64,000 bases of DNA from positions 2,666,001 through 2,730,000 of the forward strand of contig NZ_SODF01000001.1 in the NCBI RefSeq assembly GCF_004365875.1, in the 5' to 3' direction. Of the stretch, positions 52,228-60,089 are shown in pieces. Below the pieces are notes generated by a model, which had not been told where the DNA came from, did not search any database, and saw only the letters and a program-made list of their open reading frames with translations. The translations under genes were made by a program, and so were the position numbers. Numbering within the stretch: the stretch's first letter is position 1; every line of letters starts with the position of its first letter. The DNA comes from Kribbella kalugense. GTDB taxonomy: Bacteria; Actinomycetota; Actinomycetes; Propionibacteriales; Kribbellaceae.

Positions 52228-52318
52228 CCCAGCTTTTCACCAGGAAGCTGGGGCTCCGTTCCAGCCTTTCACCAGGAGGCTGGAGCGGTTGGTCCGAGCT
52301 TTTCACCAGGAAGCTCGG
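52228..52318. ncRNA. Three tandem stem-loops with identical loop TTCACCAGG
   Basis: Hairpin 1: CCCAGCTT / AAGCTGGG (52228-52252). Hairpin 2: TCCAGCCT / AGGCTGGA (52260-52284). Hairpin 3: CCGAGCTT / AAGCTCGG (52294-52318). Each has an 8-bp perfect stem and the same 9-base loop TTCACCAGG. Stem bases differ between copies but always in compensating pairs (T-A to C-G, swapped A/G positions), which is evidence that structure is selected. It could be part of the 3' UTR of either neighbouring gene, an independent small RNA, or a REP-like DNA element. Strand is not determined. Confidence 0.6.
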
Positions 52319-52327
52319 GCTTTCGCG

Positions 52328-52359
52328 GGCCCGGCGGTTGTCTGAGCGATCGCCGGGCC
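52328..52359. terminator. Terminator-like hairpin after the array
   Basis: GGCCCGGCG (52328-52336) and CGCCGGGCC (52351-52359) form a perfect 9-bp stem with a 14-base loop. It lies 33 bases from the FAD oxidoreductase stop and could end either convergent transcript. Confidence 0.55.
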
Positions 52360-52392
52360 GGCGGCATTTCCGGGCCTAGGTGGCCTGGTTGC

Positions 52393-53409
52393 CTACGACA
52401 ACCGGTTGACGATCGCGCCGTAGATGCCGGGCAACGCCGCGGCGGCGGGAACGATGCGCGGGGCAATCAGTGGGCGATTGCGGGCCCAGAGCAACGATGC
52501 GGTGAGTAGGCGGCACTCCCAGGAGACCCGGCGCCAGGCTGCTTCGTAGTCCTGCGGGCGGTCGGCGCGGATGCAGTCGACGAGTTCGGCGGAGGTGCGG
52601 AGGGCGACGGCGATACCTTCGCCGGTCAGCGCATCGACGTACCCGGCAGCGTCGCCGACCAGCAGGACGCGGCCGGAGGTGCGGGCGCGGACGCGTTGGC
52701 GGAGCGGTCCGGCGCCCATGACCGCGCTCGCGGGAGTCGCGCCTCGGAGGCGGCGCTGGAGTGCGGGGAAGGCTTCGAGGTGGGAGTCGAAGGTGCCGCG
52801 CGCGGTGGTAAGCACGGCGACCCCGACGAGGTCGTCAGCCACTGGGGTCACGTACGCCTCCCCCAGGCTCGACCAGTAGACCTCAACGAGGTCGGTCCAC
52901 GGCGAGACCCGGAGGTGCTGCCGCAAACCGCGCCGCGAGGAAGGTGTGCGCGGGGCTGTGAGGTTGAGTTGGCGGCGGATGGGGGAATGAAGGCCGTCGG
53001 CGGCGGCTAGGTAGTGGGCGGTGTGGCCGGCGGCGGTGACGGAGGTGGTGTTTTGGGTGATGGGGCCGACTCGATCGCGGACGACCGGGACGTTGAGCTC
53101 GGCGAGCCGTGCCATCAGAGCAGCGTGGAGAGTTGTACGGCGTACTCCTAGACCAGGGCCGGCGGTGAAACGGGCGTCGACCTGCCGAGAGCCATCCAGG
53201 TAGCGGATGCCGTGGAACGGGCGGCCGTCGAGTTCCACACCCAAGCGGGTCAGGTAGTCGACGGCGCTGTGCGCGATCCCCTCGCCGCACGCCTTGTCGA
53301 TAGGCCCGGAGCGCGGCTCCACGACGACCACCGACAGCCCGGCCAGCGCAGCGCGGATCGCAGTCGCGGCACCTGCCGGTCCAGCGCCGGCGACGAGCAG
53401 ATCGATCAT
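52393..53409 (-). CDS. FAD-dependent oxidoreductase, geranylgeranyl-reductase/aromatic-hydroxylase type
   Basis: 338 residues. FAD site GAGPAGAATAIRAALAG near the start, then VEPRSGPIDKACGEGI, RTTLHAALMARL, AADGLHSPIRR and GRVLLVGDAAGYVDALTGEGIAVALRT, the ordered motifs of the PHBH-fold (GG-reductase/monooxygenase) family. In srs-type alkylresorcinol clusters the third enzyme, SrsC, is such a flavoprotein that oxidises the resorcinol to a quinone; whether this protein hydroxylates or reduces cannot be read. Its ATG overlaps the stop of the methyltransferase-like gene (ATGA). Last gene of a three-gene operon with the type III PKS. Confidence 0.83.
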   Translation of the reverse strand: MIDLLVAGAGPAGAATAIRAALAGLSVVVVEPRSGPIDKACGEGIAHSAVDYLTRLGVELDGRPFHGIRYLDGSRQVDARFTAGPGLGVRRTTLHAALMARLAELNVPVVRDRVGPITQNTTSVTAAGHTAHYLAAADGLHSPIRRQLNLTAPRTPSSRRGLRQHLRVSPWTDLVEVYWSSLGEAYVTPVADDLVGVAVLTTARGTFDSHLEAFPALQRRLRGATPASAVMGAGPLRQRVRARTSGRVLLVGDAAGYVDALTGEGIAVALRTSAELVDCIRADRPQDYEAAWRRVSWECRLLTASLLWARNRPLIAPRIVPAAAALPGIYGAIVNRLS

Positions 53410-53933
53410 TTAGCGAGCACAGTGCCCAACGCGGTCTCTTCCGTCCGGATCCGGACCGCCAGCAGAGGAGCGTTGAGCAACGTGAACACGATCGCGGTGA
53501 TGTACGCCGAATGCACCAGCGGCAGCGCGATCCCCTCACCGATCACGGCGACATAGTTCGGGTGCCGCAAGAGCCGGTACGGCCCGCGCGTGACCCGCGA
53601 GAGCCCCGGAACGACGATCACCCGGGTGTTCCACTGGTACCCGAGGACCGAGATGCACCACCACCGCAGTCCTTGCATCAGCAGCACGATCACCAGCGCC
53701 GCCCACCCGACCTTCGGATCGAACGGCCGGCCGGAGACGATCGCCTCGACCACACACCCGGCCAGCAGGCCCGTGTGCAGCACCACCATGAACGGGTAGT
53801 GCCCCTTGCCGAATTCGACGCCGCCGTGGGCGAAACTCCACTTCGCGTTCCGCAGCGACACCGCCAACTCTGCGACCCGTTCGAACCCGACCAGCACGAC
53901 AAGAGCGACGTACAGCCACAGCGATTCGGTCAT
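53406..53933 (-). CDS. Isoprenylcysteine carboxyl methyltransferase-like membrane methyltransferase
   Basis: 175 residues with four or five hydrophobic helices and the ICMT-family signature near the C-terminus: VPGLSRVTRGPYRLLRHPNYVAVIGEGIALPL, where the R-H-P-x-Y element binds S-adenosylmethionine. SrsB of Streptomyces, which O-methylates alkylresorcinols made by the type III PKS SrsA, belongs to this family, and here the gene directly follows a type III PKS gene. Start ATG 53933 overlaps the PKS stop by one base (TGATG) with GGAG five bases upstream; two GTG codons just before it are alternatives. Confidence 0.85.
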   Translation of the reverse strand: MTESLWLYVALVVLVGFERVAELAVSLRNAKWSFAHGGVEFGKGHYPFMVVLHTGLLAGCVVEAIVSGRPFDPKVGWAALVIVLLMQGLRWWCISVLGYQWNTRVIVVPGLSRVTRGPYRLLRHPNYVAVIGEGIALPLVHSAYITAIVFTLLNAPLLAVRIRTEETALGTVLAK

Positions 53934-54979
53934 CACCACTCCAGGAGGACGAGCTCGGAACAGAAACCCGGGCCCATCGCGAGCAGCAGACCCATACCCG
54001 AAGGATCCAGCCTGAGCGTGTCACCGAGGACGTGCAGCACCGAGGACGACGACAGGTTGCCGACCGCATCGAGCGACTTCCAGGTCAGATCGAGCGCCCC
54101 CGGCCGCAGCTCCAGCGTCTCCGCGACCGCCTCGAGCACCTTCGGCCCACCCGGATGACTGACCCACGTGCCGATGTCCGGCACGGTCAAGCCGAAAGAC
54201 CCGAGGAAGCCCCGCACATCACCGCCGAGATAGGTCCGCACCACTTCCGGCACATCCGCCCCGAGCACGATCCGGAACCCGCCCGACCCGACGTCCCAAC
54301 CCATGACCCGCTCCGAGTCGGGGTACAGCCGCGAACGCGTCGCCACCACCGACGGTCCCGAGGCGGCAGGATGCTCGGACCCGGTCAGCACCACCGCAGC
54401 CGCGCCGTCCCCGAACAACGCCCCTCCCACCAGATTCGGCAACGACGCGTCGTCCCGCTGCAGCGTCAGCGAGCACAACTCCACCGACAGCAGTACGGCG
54501 ACGTGCGTAGGCCAGGCGGTCAGATAGTCGTGCAGGCGCGCGATCCCCGCCGCTCCCCCGACACATCCGAGCCCGAACAACGGCAGCCGCTTCAGGTCCT
54601 CCCGCATCCCCAGCCGCATCGCGACGCGCGCATCGATCGACGGCGCCGCCACCCCGGTCACGGTCGTGAACATCAGCAGGTCGACGTCCTCCAACGTCAG
54701 CCCCGCGTCCTTCACGGCTCCCGCGACCGCCTCGGCGCCAAGATCCACAGCCGTCGCGATCCACGCGTCGTTCGCATCGCCGAAGTCCTTCAGCGCGGCG
54801 TACTCCTCGAGCGGCAACGCCAGGTGCCGAAACGAGACTCCGGCGTTCGCGTGCAGTCGCCGGAGCAGCGCCGTACCTTTGCCTTCCACCAGACAGATGT
54901 CCGCGAACGCATCGGTGAGCTCGGACTGCGGATAGCGGTACGGCGGGAGCGCGGGCCGGACCGCTGCGATCCGCGTCAT
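53933..54979 (-). CDS. Type III polyketide synthase (chalcone synthase-like)
   Basis: 348-residue homodimeric ketosynthase. The catalytic triad is visible: C139 in FGLGCVGGAAG, the His in WVSHPGGPKVLEAV and the Asn in DAVGNLSSSSVLHVL. The bacterial clade is suggested by VTGVAAPSIDARVAMRLGM and MGPGFCSELVLLEW. It would condense malonyl-CoA units on a fatty acyl or other starter to make an alkylresorcinol, alkylpyrone or similar ring. Operon order PKS, ICMT-like methyltransferase, flavoprotein is that of srsABC. ATG 54979 is preceded by AACGAT six bases upstream and lies only 18 bases from the divergent UbiA start. Product unknown. Confidence 0.93.
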   Translation of the reverse strand: MTRIAAVRPALPPYRYPQSELTDAFADICLVEGKGTALLRRLHANAGVSFRHLALPLEEYAALKDFGDANDAWIATAVDLGAEAVAGAVKDAGLTLEDVDLLMFTTVTGVAAPSIDARVAMRLGMREDLKRLPLFGLGCVGGAAGIARLHDYLTAWPTHVAVLLSVELCSLTLQRDDASLPNLVGGALFGDGAAAVVLTGSEHPAASGPSVVATRSRLYPDSERVMGWDVGSGGFRIVLGADVPEVVRTYLGGDVRGFLGSFGLTVPDIGTWVSHPGGPKVLEAVAETLELRPGALDLTWKSLDAVGNLSSSSVLHVLGDTLRLDPSGMGLLLAMGPGFCSELVLLEW

Positions 54980-54997
54980 CGTGGCATCGTTACGTCG
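54980..54997. promoter_or_regulatory. Bidirectional leaderless promoter between PKS and UbiA genes
   Basis: Only 18 bases separate the two start codons. The centre CATCGTT reads as AACGAT on the minus strand (six bases before the PKS ATG) and CATCGT on the plus strand (seven bases before the UbiA GTG), both nAnnnT -10 cores. The -35 regions would lie inside the opposite gene. Confidence 0.5.
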
Positions 54998-55801
54998 GTG
55001 AAGACCGTCAAAGGTCTGGCTCTCGCCTGCCACCCCGGGCCTACTCTTGCCGTGACCGTTCTGGTCACGGCTGTTGCGTGGTCGGCCGGGCGCAGTCCGG
55101 CCGGGTGTCTCCTGGTCGCAGCAACGATCCTCACCGGCCACCTCTCGATCGGCTGGAGCAATGACGCGATAGATGCCGCCCGCGACACCATTGTGAACCG
55201 CCAGGACAAGCCCGTGGTGCGTGGACTGGTGAGTCGCCGCACGCTGGCGATCGGCGCCGGCGTGATGCTCGTGGTCACCATCCCGGTCTCTCTGGCGAAC
55301 GGATTCGCGGCCGGATCGGTTCATCTGCTCTTCGTCGCCTGCGCCTGGGCGTACAACCTCGGCCTCAAGTCGACCGTGATCTCCTGGCTTCCGTACGCCG
55401 TCGCGTTCGGCGGACTGCCGTCGTTCGTGACGCTCGGCACAGCGCACGTCTGGGCGCCGTGGTGGGCGACGGCGGCGGGCGCTCTGCTGGGGATCGGCGC
55501 TCATCTGGCGAACGTCGTACCCGATCTCGCCGACGATCAGGCGACCGGCGTACGAGGCTGGCCGCATCGGCTCGGGGCGTACGCACGGCTGATCGCGCCA
55601 CTCCCGTTGGCGGTCGCGACCGGGCTGCTGGTGATCGCGCCCGCCGGAGCGATCGGGGTGATCGGCTGGATCGCCCTCGCCCTGGTCGCAGGTCTCCTCG
55701 CGACGATCCTGCTGTGGCGCAACGCACCATTCCTGGTCACGATCGCGATCGCCGCGGTCAGCGTCATCGCTTTGGTGCTCCGCGGCAACTCGCTGACCTA
55801 A
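54998..55801 (+). CDS. UbiA family prenyltransferase
   Basis: 267-residue membrane protein with about eight hydrophobic helices. The two Asp-rich Mg/diphosphate motifs are N55-D-A-I-D-A-A-R-D63 (NDxxDxxxD) and DLADDQATG near residue 171, the hallmark of UbiA enzymes, which attach an isoprenoid chain to an aromatic acceptor. With a divergent type III PKS operon next to it, the natural acceptor would be the polyketide aromatic, giving a meroterpenoid; this is inference. Start GTG 54998; upstream open frame lies over the PKS gene. Its TAA overlaps the LysR stop tail to tail (CTAA). Confidence 0.88.
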   Translation: MKTVKGLALACHPGPTLAVTVLVTAVAWSAGRSPAGCLLVAATILTGHLSIGWSNDAIDAARDTIVNRQDKPVVRGLVSRRTLAIGAGVMLVVTIPVSLANGFAAGSVHLLFVACAWAYNLGLKSTVISWLPYAVAFGGLPSFVTLGTAHVWAPWWATAAGALLGIGAHLANVVPDLADDQATGVRGWPHRLGAYARLIAPLPLAVATGLLVIAPAGAIGVIGWIALALVAGLLATILLWRNAPFLVTIAIAAVSVIALVLRGNSLT

Positions 55802-56670
55802 GCCGCGTCCGGCTTCAGCGGTGCGTTGCTGCCAAGGATGGCGGCAGTGAGCGCCTCCGCCGGCTCCTTGGCGGCGCGTGGGTTGGTGATCAGGACCAGA
55901 TCGATAGACGGCAGCTCCGGCAGCCCGGCGCTCGGCGGCGGCTCGACCAGGTCCGCGGGCATCAGCGACCGGGCGAAGATCGCGATCCCGAGCCCGGCCC
56001 GGACAGCCGCGAGTACGCCGTTCACACCGCGGACGATGCAGGTGATCCGGCAGGTGCGGCCGGCCTGCTCGAGCGACTGCACACCGAGCGACCGGCTGAG
56101 CGACGGCGCCTGGTACGCGACCAGCGGCACCGGCCCGTCGGGCGCGATCCGGGTCCCTGAGATCCCCGCCCAGACCATCGGGTCCCGTCGTACCAGCCGG
56201 CCGTTGGGCTCGTAGCCGCCGCCTGCGCCGTGCTTCACGTAGGCGAGGTCCAGGTGGCCGGACTCGACCCGGCGGAGCAGGTTGGGGCTCTGGGCAACGG
56301 TCAACTCGAGGTCGATCCGCGGGTACAGCTGGCGGAAGTCGCGGAGGATCTTCGGCAGCGGGGTGAGGGCCAGGTCGTCGGTCACGCCGAACCGCAGCCG
56401 GCCGCGGAGCTCCGAGCCGGTGAAGTATCCGGCCGCCTCCTCGTGCGCGGCCAGGATGGTCCGGGCGAACCCGGCCATCGCCTCGCCGTCCGCGGTCAGC
56501 GTGACAGTACGGGTGTCACGGACGAACAGCGGTCGCCCGACCGCCATCTCGAGTTTGCGGACATGTTGACTCACCGTGGGCTGCCGGATACCCAGCCGCT
56601 CGGCTGCCTGGGTGAAGCTGAGCGACTGCGCCACCGCCAGGAACGTGCGCAACTGGTCCGGGTCGTACAT
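55798..56670 (-). CDS. LysR family transcriptional regulator
   Basis: 290 residues. N-terminal winged helix (DQLRTFLAVAQSLSFTQAAERLGIRQPTVSQHVRKLEMAVGRPLFVRDTRTVTLTADGEAM) and a C-terminal periplasmic-binding-like effector domain (LRFGVTDDLALTPLPKILRDFRQLYPRIDLELTVAQS...). It is divergent from an MFS transporter gene, and the gap has a CTATAAGACTAATAG dyad, the expected LysR arrangement for an inducible efflux gene. ATG 56670. Whether it also controls the adjacent UbiA/PKS genes is unknown. Confidence 0.92.
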   Translation of the reverse strand: MYDPDQLRTFLAVAQSLSFTQAAERLGIRQPTVSQHVRKLEMAVGRPLFVRDTRTVTLTADGEAMAGFARTILAAHEEAAGYFTGSELRGRLRFGVTDDLALTPLPKILRDFRQLYPRIDLELTVAQSPNLLRRVESGHLDLAYVKHGAGGGYEPNGRLVRRDPMVWAGISGTRIAPDGPVPLVAYQAPSLSRSLGVQSLEQAGRTCRITCIVRGVNGVLAAVRAGLGIAIFARSLMPADLVEPPPSAGLPELPSIDLVLITNPRAAKEPAEALTAAILGSNAPLKPDAA

Positions 56671-56695
56671 CGATTCACCCCTTCATTACGTGACG

Positions 56696-56710
56696 CTATA
56701 AGACTAATAG
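56696..56710. promoter_or_regulatory. LysR-type dyad CTATAAGACTAATAG
   Basis: Near-perfect 15-bp dyad (six of seven pairs), in the divergent lysR/MFS gap, 26 bases before the LysR start; TAT and ATA are spaced as in T-N11-A boxes. A wider ATTAC...GTAAT repeat encloses it. Confidence 0.6.
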
Positions 56711-56795
56711 GAGTAATTCGCTGGGGGAATCCAGTACCTAACCATGAGGATGGAGATGTCCTCCCCTGACCAGTCCACACGCGTAGGGATCGCTC

Positions 56796-58328
56796 TTGAC
56801 CACCCGGGCCACTTCCGGTTCTGTCCCGTCCACCGATTTCCACCACCACCGCACCACCGACCAGACCCAGCTCCGGGACACGCAAGCGCGCCGCCCGGGT
56901 TTCAAGGACACCTTCAGCGCCCTGCGGGTCCGCAACTTCCGCCTCCTGGTCAGCGGACTGCTGGTCGTCTCGACCGGCGGCTGGATCCAGCGCATCGCGC
57001 AGGACTGGCTGGTGCTGACGCTCACCGGCAGCGCCACCGCGGTCGGCATCACGACCGCGCTGCAGTTCACCCCGACCCTCCTGCTCGGCCTGTACGGCGG
57101 TGTGATCGCCGACCGTTTCCCGAAGCGGAAGGTCCTGCTCTGCACCCAGACCACGTTCGGGTCCTGCGCCGCGATCCTGGCGGTGGTCGGGTTCACCGGC
57201 CACGTCCAGGTGTGGCACGTCTACACGATGGCCTTCGTCCTCGGGCTCGCCACCGCGGTCGACAACCCGACCCGGCAGTCGTTCGTCACCGAGCTGGTAC
57301 CGCGCGACACCGTGCGGAACGCGATCAGCATGGTGTCGTCGACGTTCCAGCTCGGCAGCATGGCCGGACCGGCACTCGGCGGCGTACTGCTCGGCGTGCT
57401 CGGCACTCCCTGGGCGTTCGCGATCAACGCGTGCACCTTCTTCGCCTCGATCAGCGCCCTGCTGCGGATGCGCGAGAGCGAGATGCACGGGACGCACGCG
57501 GCCCGCAAGGCGAACGCCGGGATGCGGATCCGCGACGGACTGCGGGACGGCGTCCGGTACGCGTTCCACGAGCCGGCCGTCCGGTGGGCGATCGCGCTGG
57601 TCGGGATCTACGGCATGTTCACGATCAGTCTGGCGGTGACGCTGACCGCGTTCGCCGACCGGGTCTTCCAGATCGGCGCCTCGGGGTACGGCGTACTGAA
57701 CTCCGTCGTCGCGGTCGGCGCCCTGGCCGGGGCCCTGCTCTCGGCACGGCGGATCCGGCCGAGCCGGCTGCGGAACCTGATCGGGATCGCCTGCCTGCTC
57801 ACGATCACCGAAGTACTCGCCGCCATCCAGCCGTCGCTGTGGACGTTCATCCCGGTGCTGGCGTCGATGGGGATGGCGACCCTGATGTTCCTGACCGCGG
57901 CCCAGTCGATGGTCCAGTTGACCACTCCGGACGGCCTGCGCGGCCGGGTGTCCGGGATCTACAACCTGGTCTTCATCGGGGGCGGCGCGATCGGCGGGCC
58001 GACGGTCGGGTTCCTTGCCCAGCACTTCGGGGCGCGGTCGGCGCTGCTGCTGGCCGGCCTGATCCCGGCGATCGCGACGGTCGCGATCGGGCTCCGGCTG
58101 CGGCGCGACGGCCAGTTCCGCCTGGTGCTCGTCCGGACCCGTTCCCCATGGCACCAGGTCCCGATCCGGCTCAACCTGCAGCAGTCGGAGATCCAGCTGG
58201 CCGCGCCGCAGGTCACACCGCTGCCGAGCCGCACGTCACGTCCGTTCGTGCTCGGCCGGCGACAGCACGCCCGCGCCGACTCCCACCTCCGCCCCGCCCG
58301 CACCCGCCGCCGGCCTCAACACCACTGA
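56796..58328 (+). CDS. MFS transporter
   Basis: 510 residues with about 12 membrane helices starting at residue 45 (FRLLVSGLLVVSTGGWIQRIAQDWLVLTLTG). GVIADRFPKRKVLL is the MFS loop 2-3 signature, and ATAVDNPTRQSFVTELVPRDTVRNAISMVSSTFQLGSMAGPALGGVL matches the EntS/MFS_3 drug- and siderophore-exporter group. The first 44 residues and the last 70 are hydrophilic. The start is uncertain: TTG 56796 is the first in-frame candidate, with no ATG/GTG before the first helix. Controlled, by position, by the divergent LysR protein. A strong terminator follows. Confidence 0.88.
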   Translation: MTTRATSGSVPSTDFHHHRTTDQTQLRDTQARRPGFKDTFSALRVRNFRLLVSGLLVVSTGGWIQRIAQDWLVLTLTGSATAVGITTALQFTPTLLLGLYGGVIADRFPKRKVLLCTQTTFGSCAAILAVVGFTGHVQVWHVYTMAFVLGLATAVDNPTRQSFVTELVPRDTVRNAISMVSSTFQLGSMAGPALGGVLLGVLGTPWAFAINACTFFASISALLRMRESEMHGTHAARKANAGMRIRDGLRDGVRYAFHEPAVRWAIALVGIYGMFTISLAVTLTAFADRVFQIGASGYGVLNSVVAVGALAGALLSARRIRPSRLRNLIGIACLLTITEVLAAIQPSLWTFIPVLASMGMATLMFLTAAQSMVQLTTPDGLRGRVSGIYNLVFIGGGAIGGPTVGFLAQHFGARSALLLAGLIPAIATVAIGLRLRRDGQFRLVLVRTRSPWHQVPIRLNLQQSEIQLAAPQVTPLPSRTSRPFVLGRRQHARADSHLRPARTRRRPQHH

Positions 58329-58335
58329 CCCACGA

Positions 58336-58373
58336 CTCGCGCCCCCGGCTTGGATCGTGGCCGGGGGCGCGAG
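58336..58373 (+). terminator. Terminator between MFS and lysyl-oxidase-like genes
   Basis: CTCGCGCCCCCGGC (58336-58349) pairs perfectly with GCCGGGGGCGCGAG (58360-58373), 14 bp with a 10-base loop, eight bases after the MFS stop and 30 bases from the end of the convergent gene, so it may serve both. Confidence 0.85.
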
Positions 58374-58403
58374 GGGCCGGTGGGCGGACCGGCTAGGGCG
58401 TCA

Positions 58404-59882
58404 TCAGGGAGTTGTGATGACGCCGACCGGGAGCACCTTCACGGTGCGGTGGTGCTTGGCGCCGCCGAGGATCACCTGACGGAGCGCAACGTTGTTCTTC
58501 GTGTTGGACTCGTACAGACGGTTCTCCGGGTTGGCCGCCACCTGGACGTAGTAGGTGCCGTTCGCCAGGTTCGTGATGTCGAACGACTGTCCCGGTAGCG
58601 ACTGCTCGTAGGTGTCGCCGGAGCCGACGTCCAGTACTTCGCGCACCGACAGCGAGCCGTGGTCGCCGCAGGCAGTGTGCAGATCGGTGTTGAACGGGTG
58701 CCAGTTCGCGTTCTTCACCGTGTAGTCGATGGAGTCCGTCGCGGCCAGGCAGAACGCTTCCTTCTGACTCCGGACCACTTCGGTCTGCTTGGCGTTCAGC
58801 AGGCTGTAGCGGGCGAAGTCGGTGAAGTGCCAGTGGTTGTGGCCCGGTCGGCCGTCCCACTCCAGCGTGCCGGTGTTCTGGTACCCGACCTGCTTGCCGT
58901 TCGCATCGTAGAAGTACTGGTACGCGTCCATCAGGTCCTTGCCCTGCCGCCGGAATCCGTCCAGCACCAGCGGCGACGGACCCGCGTTCCACACCGTCGC
59001 CGAGAACTGCAGGAAGTCTTTGTCGGCGTCCGGCGTACCCTCATCGCCCGGCGCGGCAACGATCCCCCAGGCAGGCACCGGCCGCAGGTCGGGCTTCGGG
59101 CCCTTCGGCACGCTCGCCTTCCCGGTCGGACGGGTCGCGTTCGGCTTCGGCGCCACCGAGCTCGCCGCCGCCTTCTTCGCCCCGCCGAAGCAACCGCGCA
59201 AACACGTGTCGGACTTCTGGACGGTCACGTTCAGATTGACCGACGCGTCCTTGGCGCCGATCTTGAAGAAGTCGCGATAACCCTTGTTCACCGTGACTGT
59301 CGCCTTGTACTTGCCGTCGGCAAGCTGCACCGGAGCCTCGTCGCCGAAGGTCCGCGAGGACCATCCCGTCTGCAGACCCCAGACCGCGCCCTGCGTGAAC
59401 GGGTTCGCCGTACATCCGTCCGGGTACGGCGAGGTTGCCGGCGCATCCGGACGGGTCCGGGACCCTTCGCCGTTCAGACACACGGACTGATCCTTCTCGA
59501 GCACCTTCTTGCCCGAGGCATCGGTCAGCGTGACGTGCAGGAACTTCCCCAATCCGGAGAAGTCTGTGACCAGACCTTTCGGCAATTGCCGGGTCGGCTT
59601 GCCGTTCACGTACTGCGTCGCGACCACCGGTGAGGAGTACGTCGCGCGCGTCGCCCGTACCTCGATCGGTCCGTTGCCGGCCACAACATGGGTGCCGAGG
59701 TCGAGATCAACCCCGTAGTCCTGAATGTTGTCCAGCGTCACATCGATGCTGCCAGCAACTAGTTTCAACGGCGGCCGCGTGCTCTGTGACGTGGCAGCCG
59801 TAGCGCCCGCCGCCGCAAGTGCGACCAGACCGGCCGCACCAGTCACGGCGATCGCCGCGCGGCCGAGTTTTCTTGCCTTCAC
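58404..59882 (-). CDS. Secreted lysyl-oxidase-like protein
   Basis: 492 residues with a signal peptide (AAIAVTGAAGLVALAAAGATA). The N-terminal half is a beta-rich domain of unknown type (SIDVTLDNIQDYGVDLDLGTHVVAGNGPIEV). The C-terminal part has the copper-binding region WDGRPGHNHWHFTDFARYSLL (H348, H350, H352) and FCLAATDSIDYTV, as in actinobacterial proteins of the lysyl oxidase family, followed by a CARDB-like tail (LPGQSFDITNLANGTYYVQVAANPENRLYESNTKNNVALRQV). Copper amine oxidation of lysine in extracellular proteins is the family activity; the bacterial role is unclear. GTG start with AGGGGGTT upstream. Confidence 0.82.
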   Translation of the reverse strand: MKARKLGRAAIAVTGAAGLVALAAAGATAATSQSTRPPLKLVAGSIDVTLDNIQDYGVDLDLGTHVVAGNGPIEVRATRATYSSPVVATQYVNGKPTRQLPKGLVTDFSGLGKFLHVTLTDASGKKVLEKDQSVCLNGEGSRTRPDAPATSPYPDGCTANPFTQGAVWGLQTGWSSRTFGDEAPVQLADGKYKATVTVNKGYRDFFKIGAKDASVNLNVTVQKSDTCLRGCFGGAKKAAASSVAPKPNATRPTGKASVPKGPKPDLRPVPAWGIVAAPGDEGTPDADKDFLQFSATVWNAGPSPLVLDGFRRQGKDLMDAYQYFYDANGKQVGYQNTGTLEWDGRPGHNHWHFTDFARYSLLNAKQTEVVRSQKEAFCLAATDSIDYTVKNANWHPFNTDLHTACGDHGSLSVREVLDVGSGDTYEQSLPGQSFDITNLANGTYYVQVAANPENRLYESNTKNNVALRQVILGGAKHHRTVKVLPVGVITTP

Positions 59883-60067
59883 GATGATGGAACCCCCTCT
59901 TGCCTCCGGCCGGCGTCCTCACGAAGCCGGCCTGTTGCTGGTACGACGACCGAGCGGCAGAGCGAAGTTGATCAAGGTTCCATGGCAGTCGTGTCACAGG
60001 AAGTAACGGGTGCTGAATACTTGACGACGTAAATTAAGCCGACCTAGGCTCGGCCGGGTCCGCTCAC

Positions 60068-60082
60068 TCCTCCCCCGGAGGA
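60068..60082 (+). promoter_or_regulatory. Hairpin covering the Shine-Dalgarno of the GH27 gene
   Basis: TCCTCC (60068-60073), CCC loop, GGAGGA (60077-60082). The ribosome site of the alpha-galactosidase gene is one arm of a perfect 6-bp hairpin. Confidence 0.45.
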
Positions 60083-60089
60083 ACATCGC

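Larger units (their letters stand above)
52118..52392. other. 275-base convergent intergenic region with hairpin array
   Basis: Lies between the ends of the PucR-type gene (+) and the FAD oxidoreductase gene (-). The first 100 bases are relatively AT-rich with no recognisable gene; the rest holds three tandem hairpins and a terminator-like stem, annotated separately. Confidence 0.6.

Noticed and set aside
52228-52318. CRISPR array
   Set aside because: Three units only, each palindromic with changing stems and 7-9 base gaps instead of uniform repeats with 30-base spacers; no cas genes.
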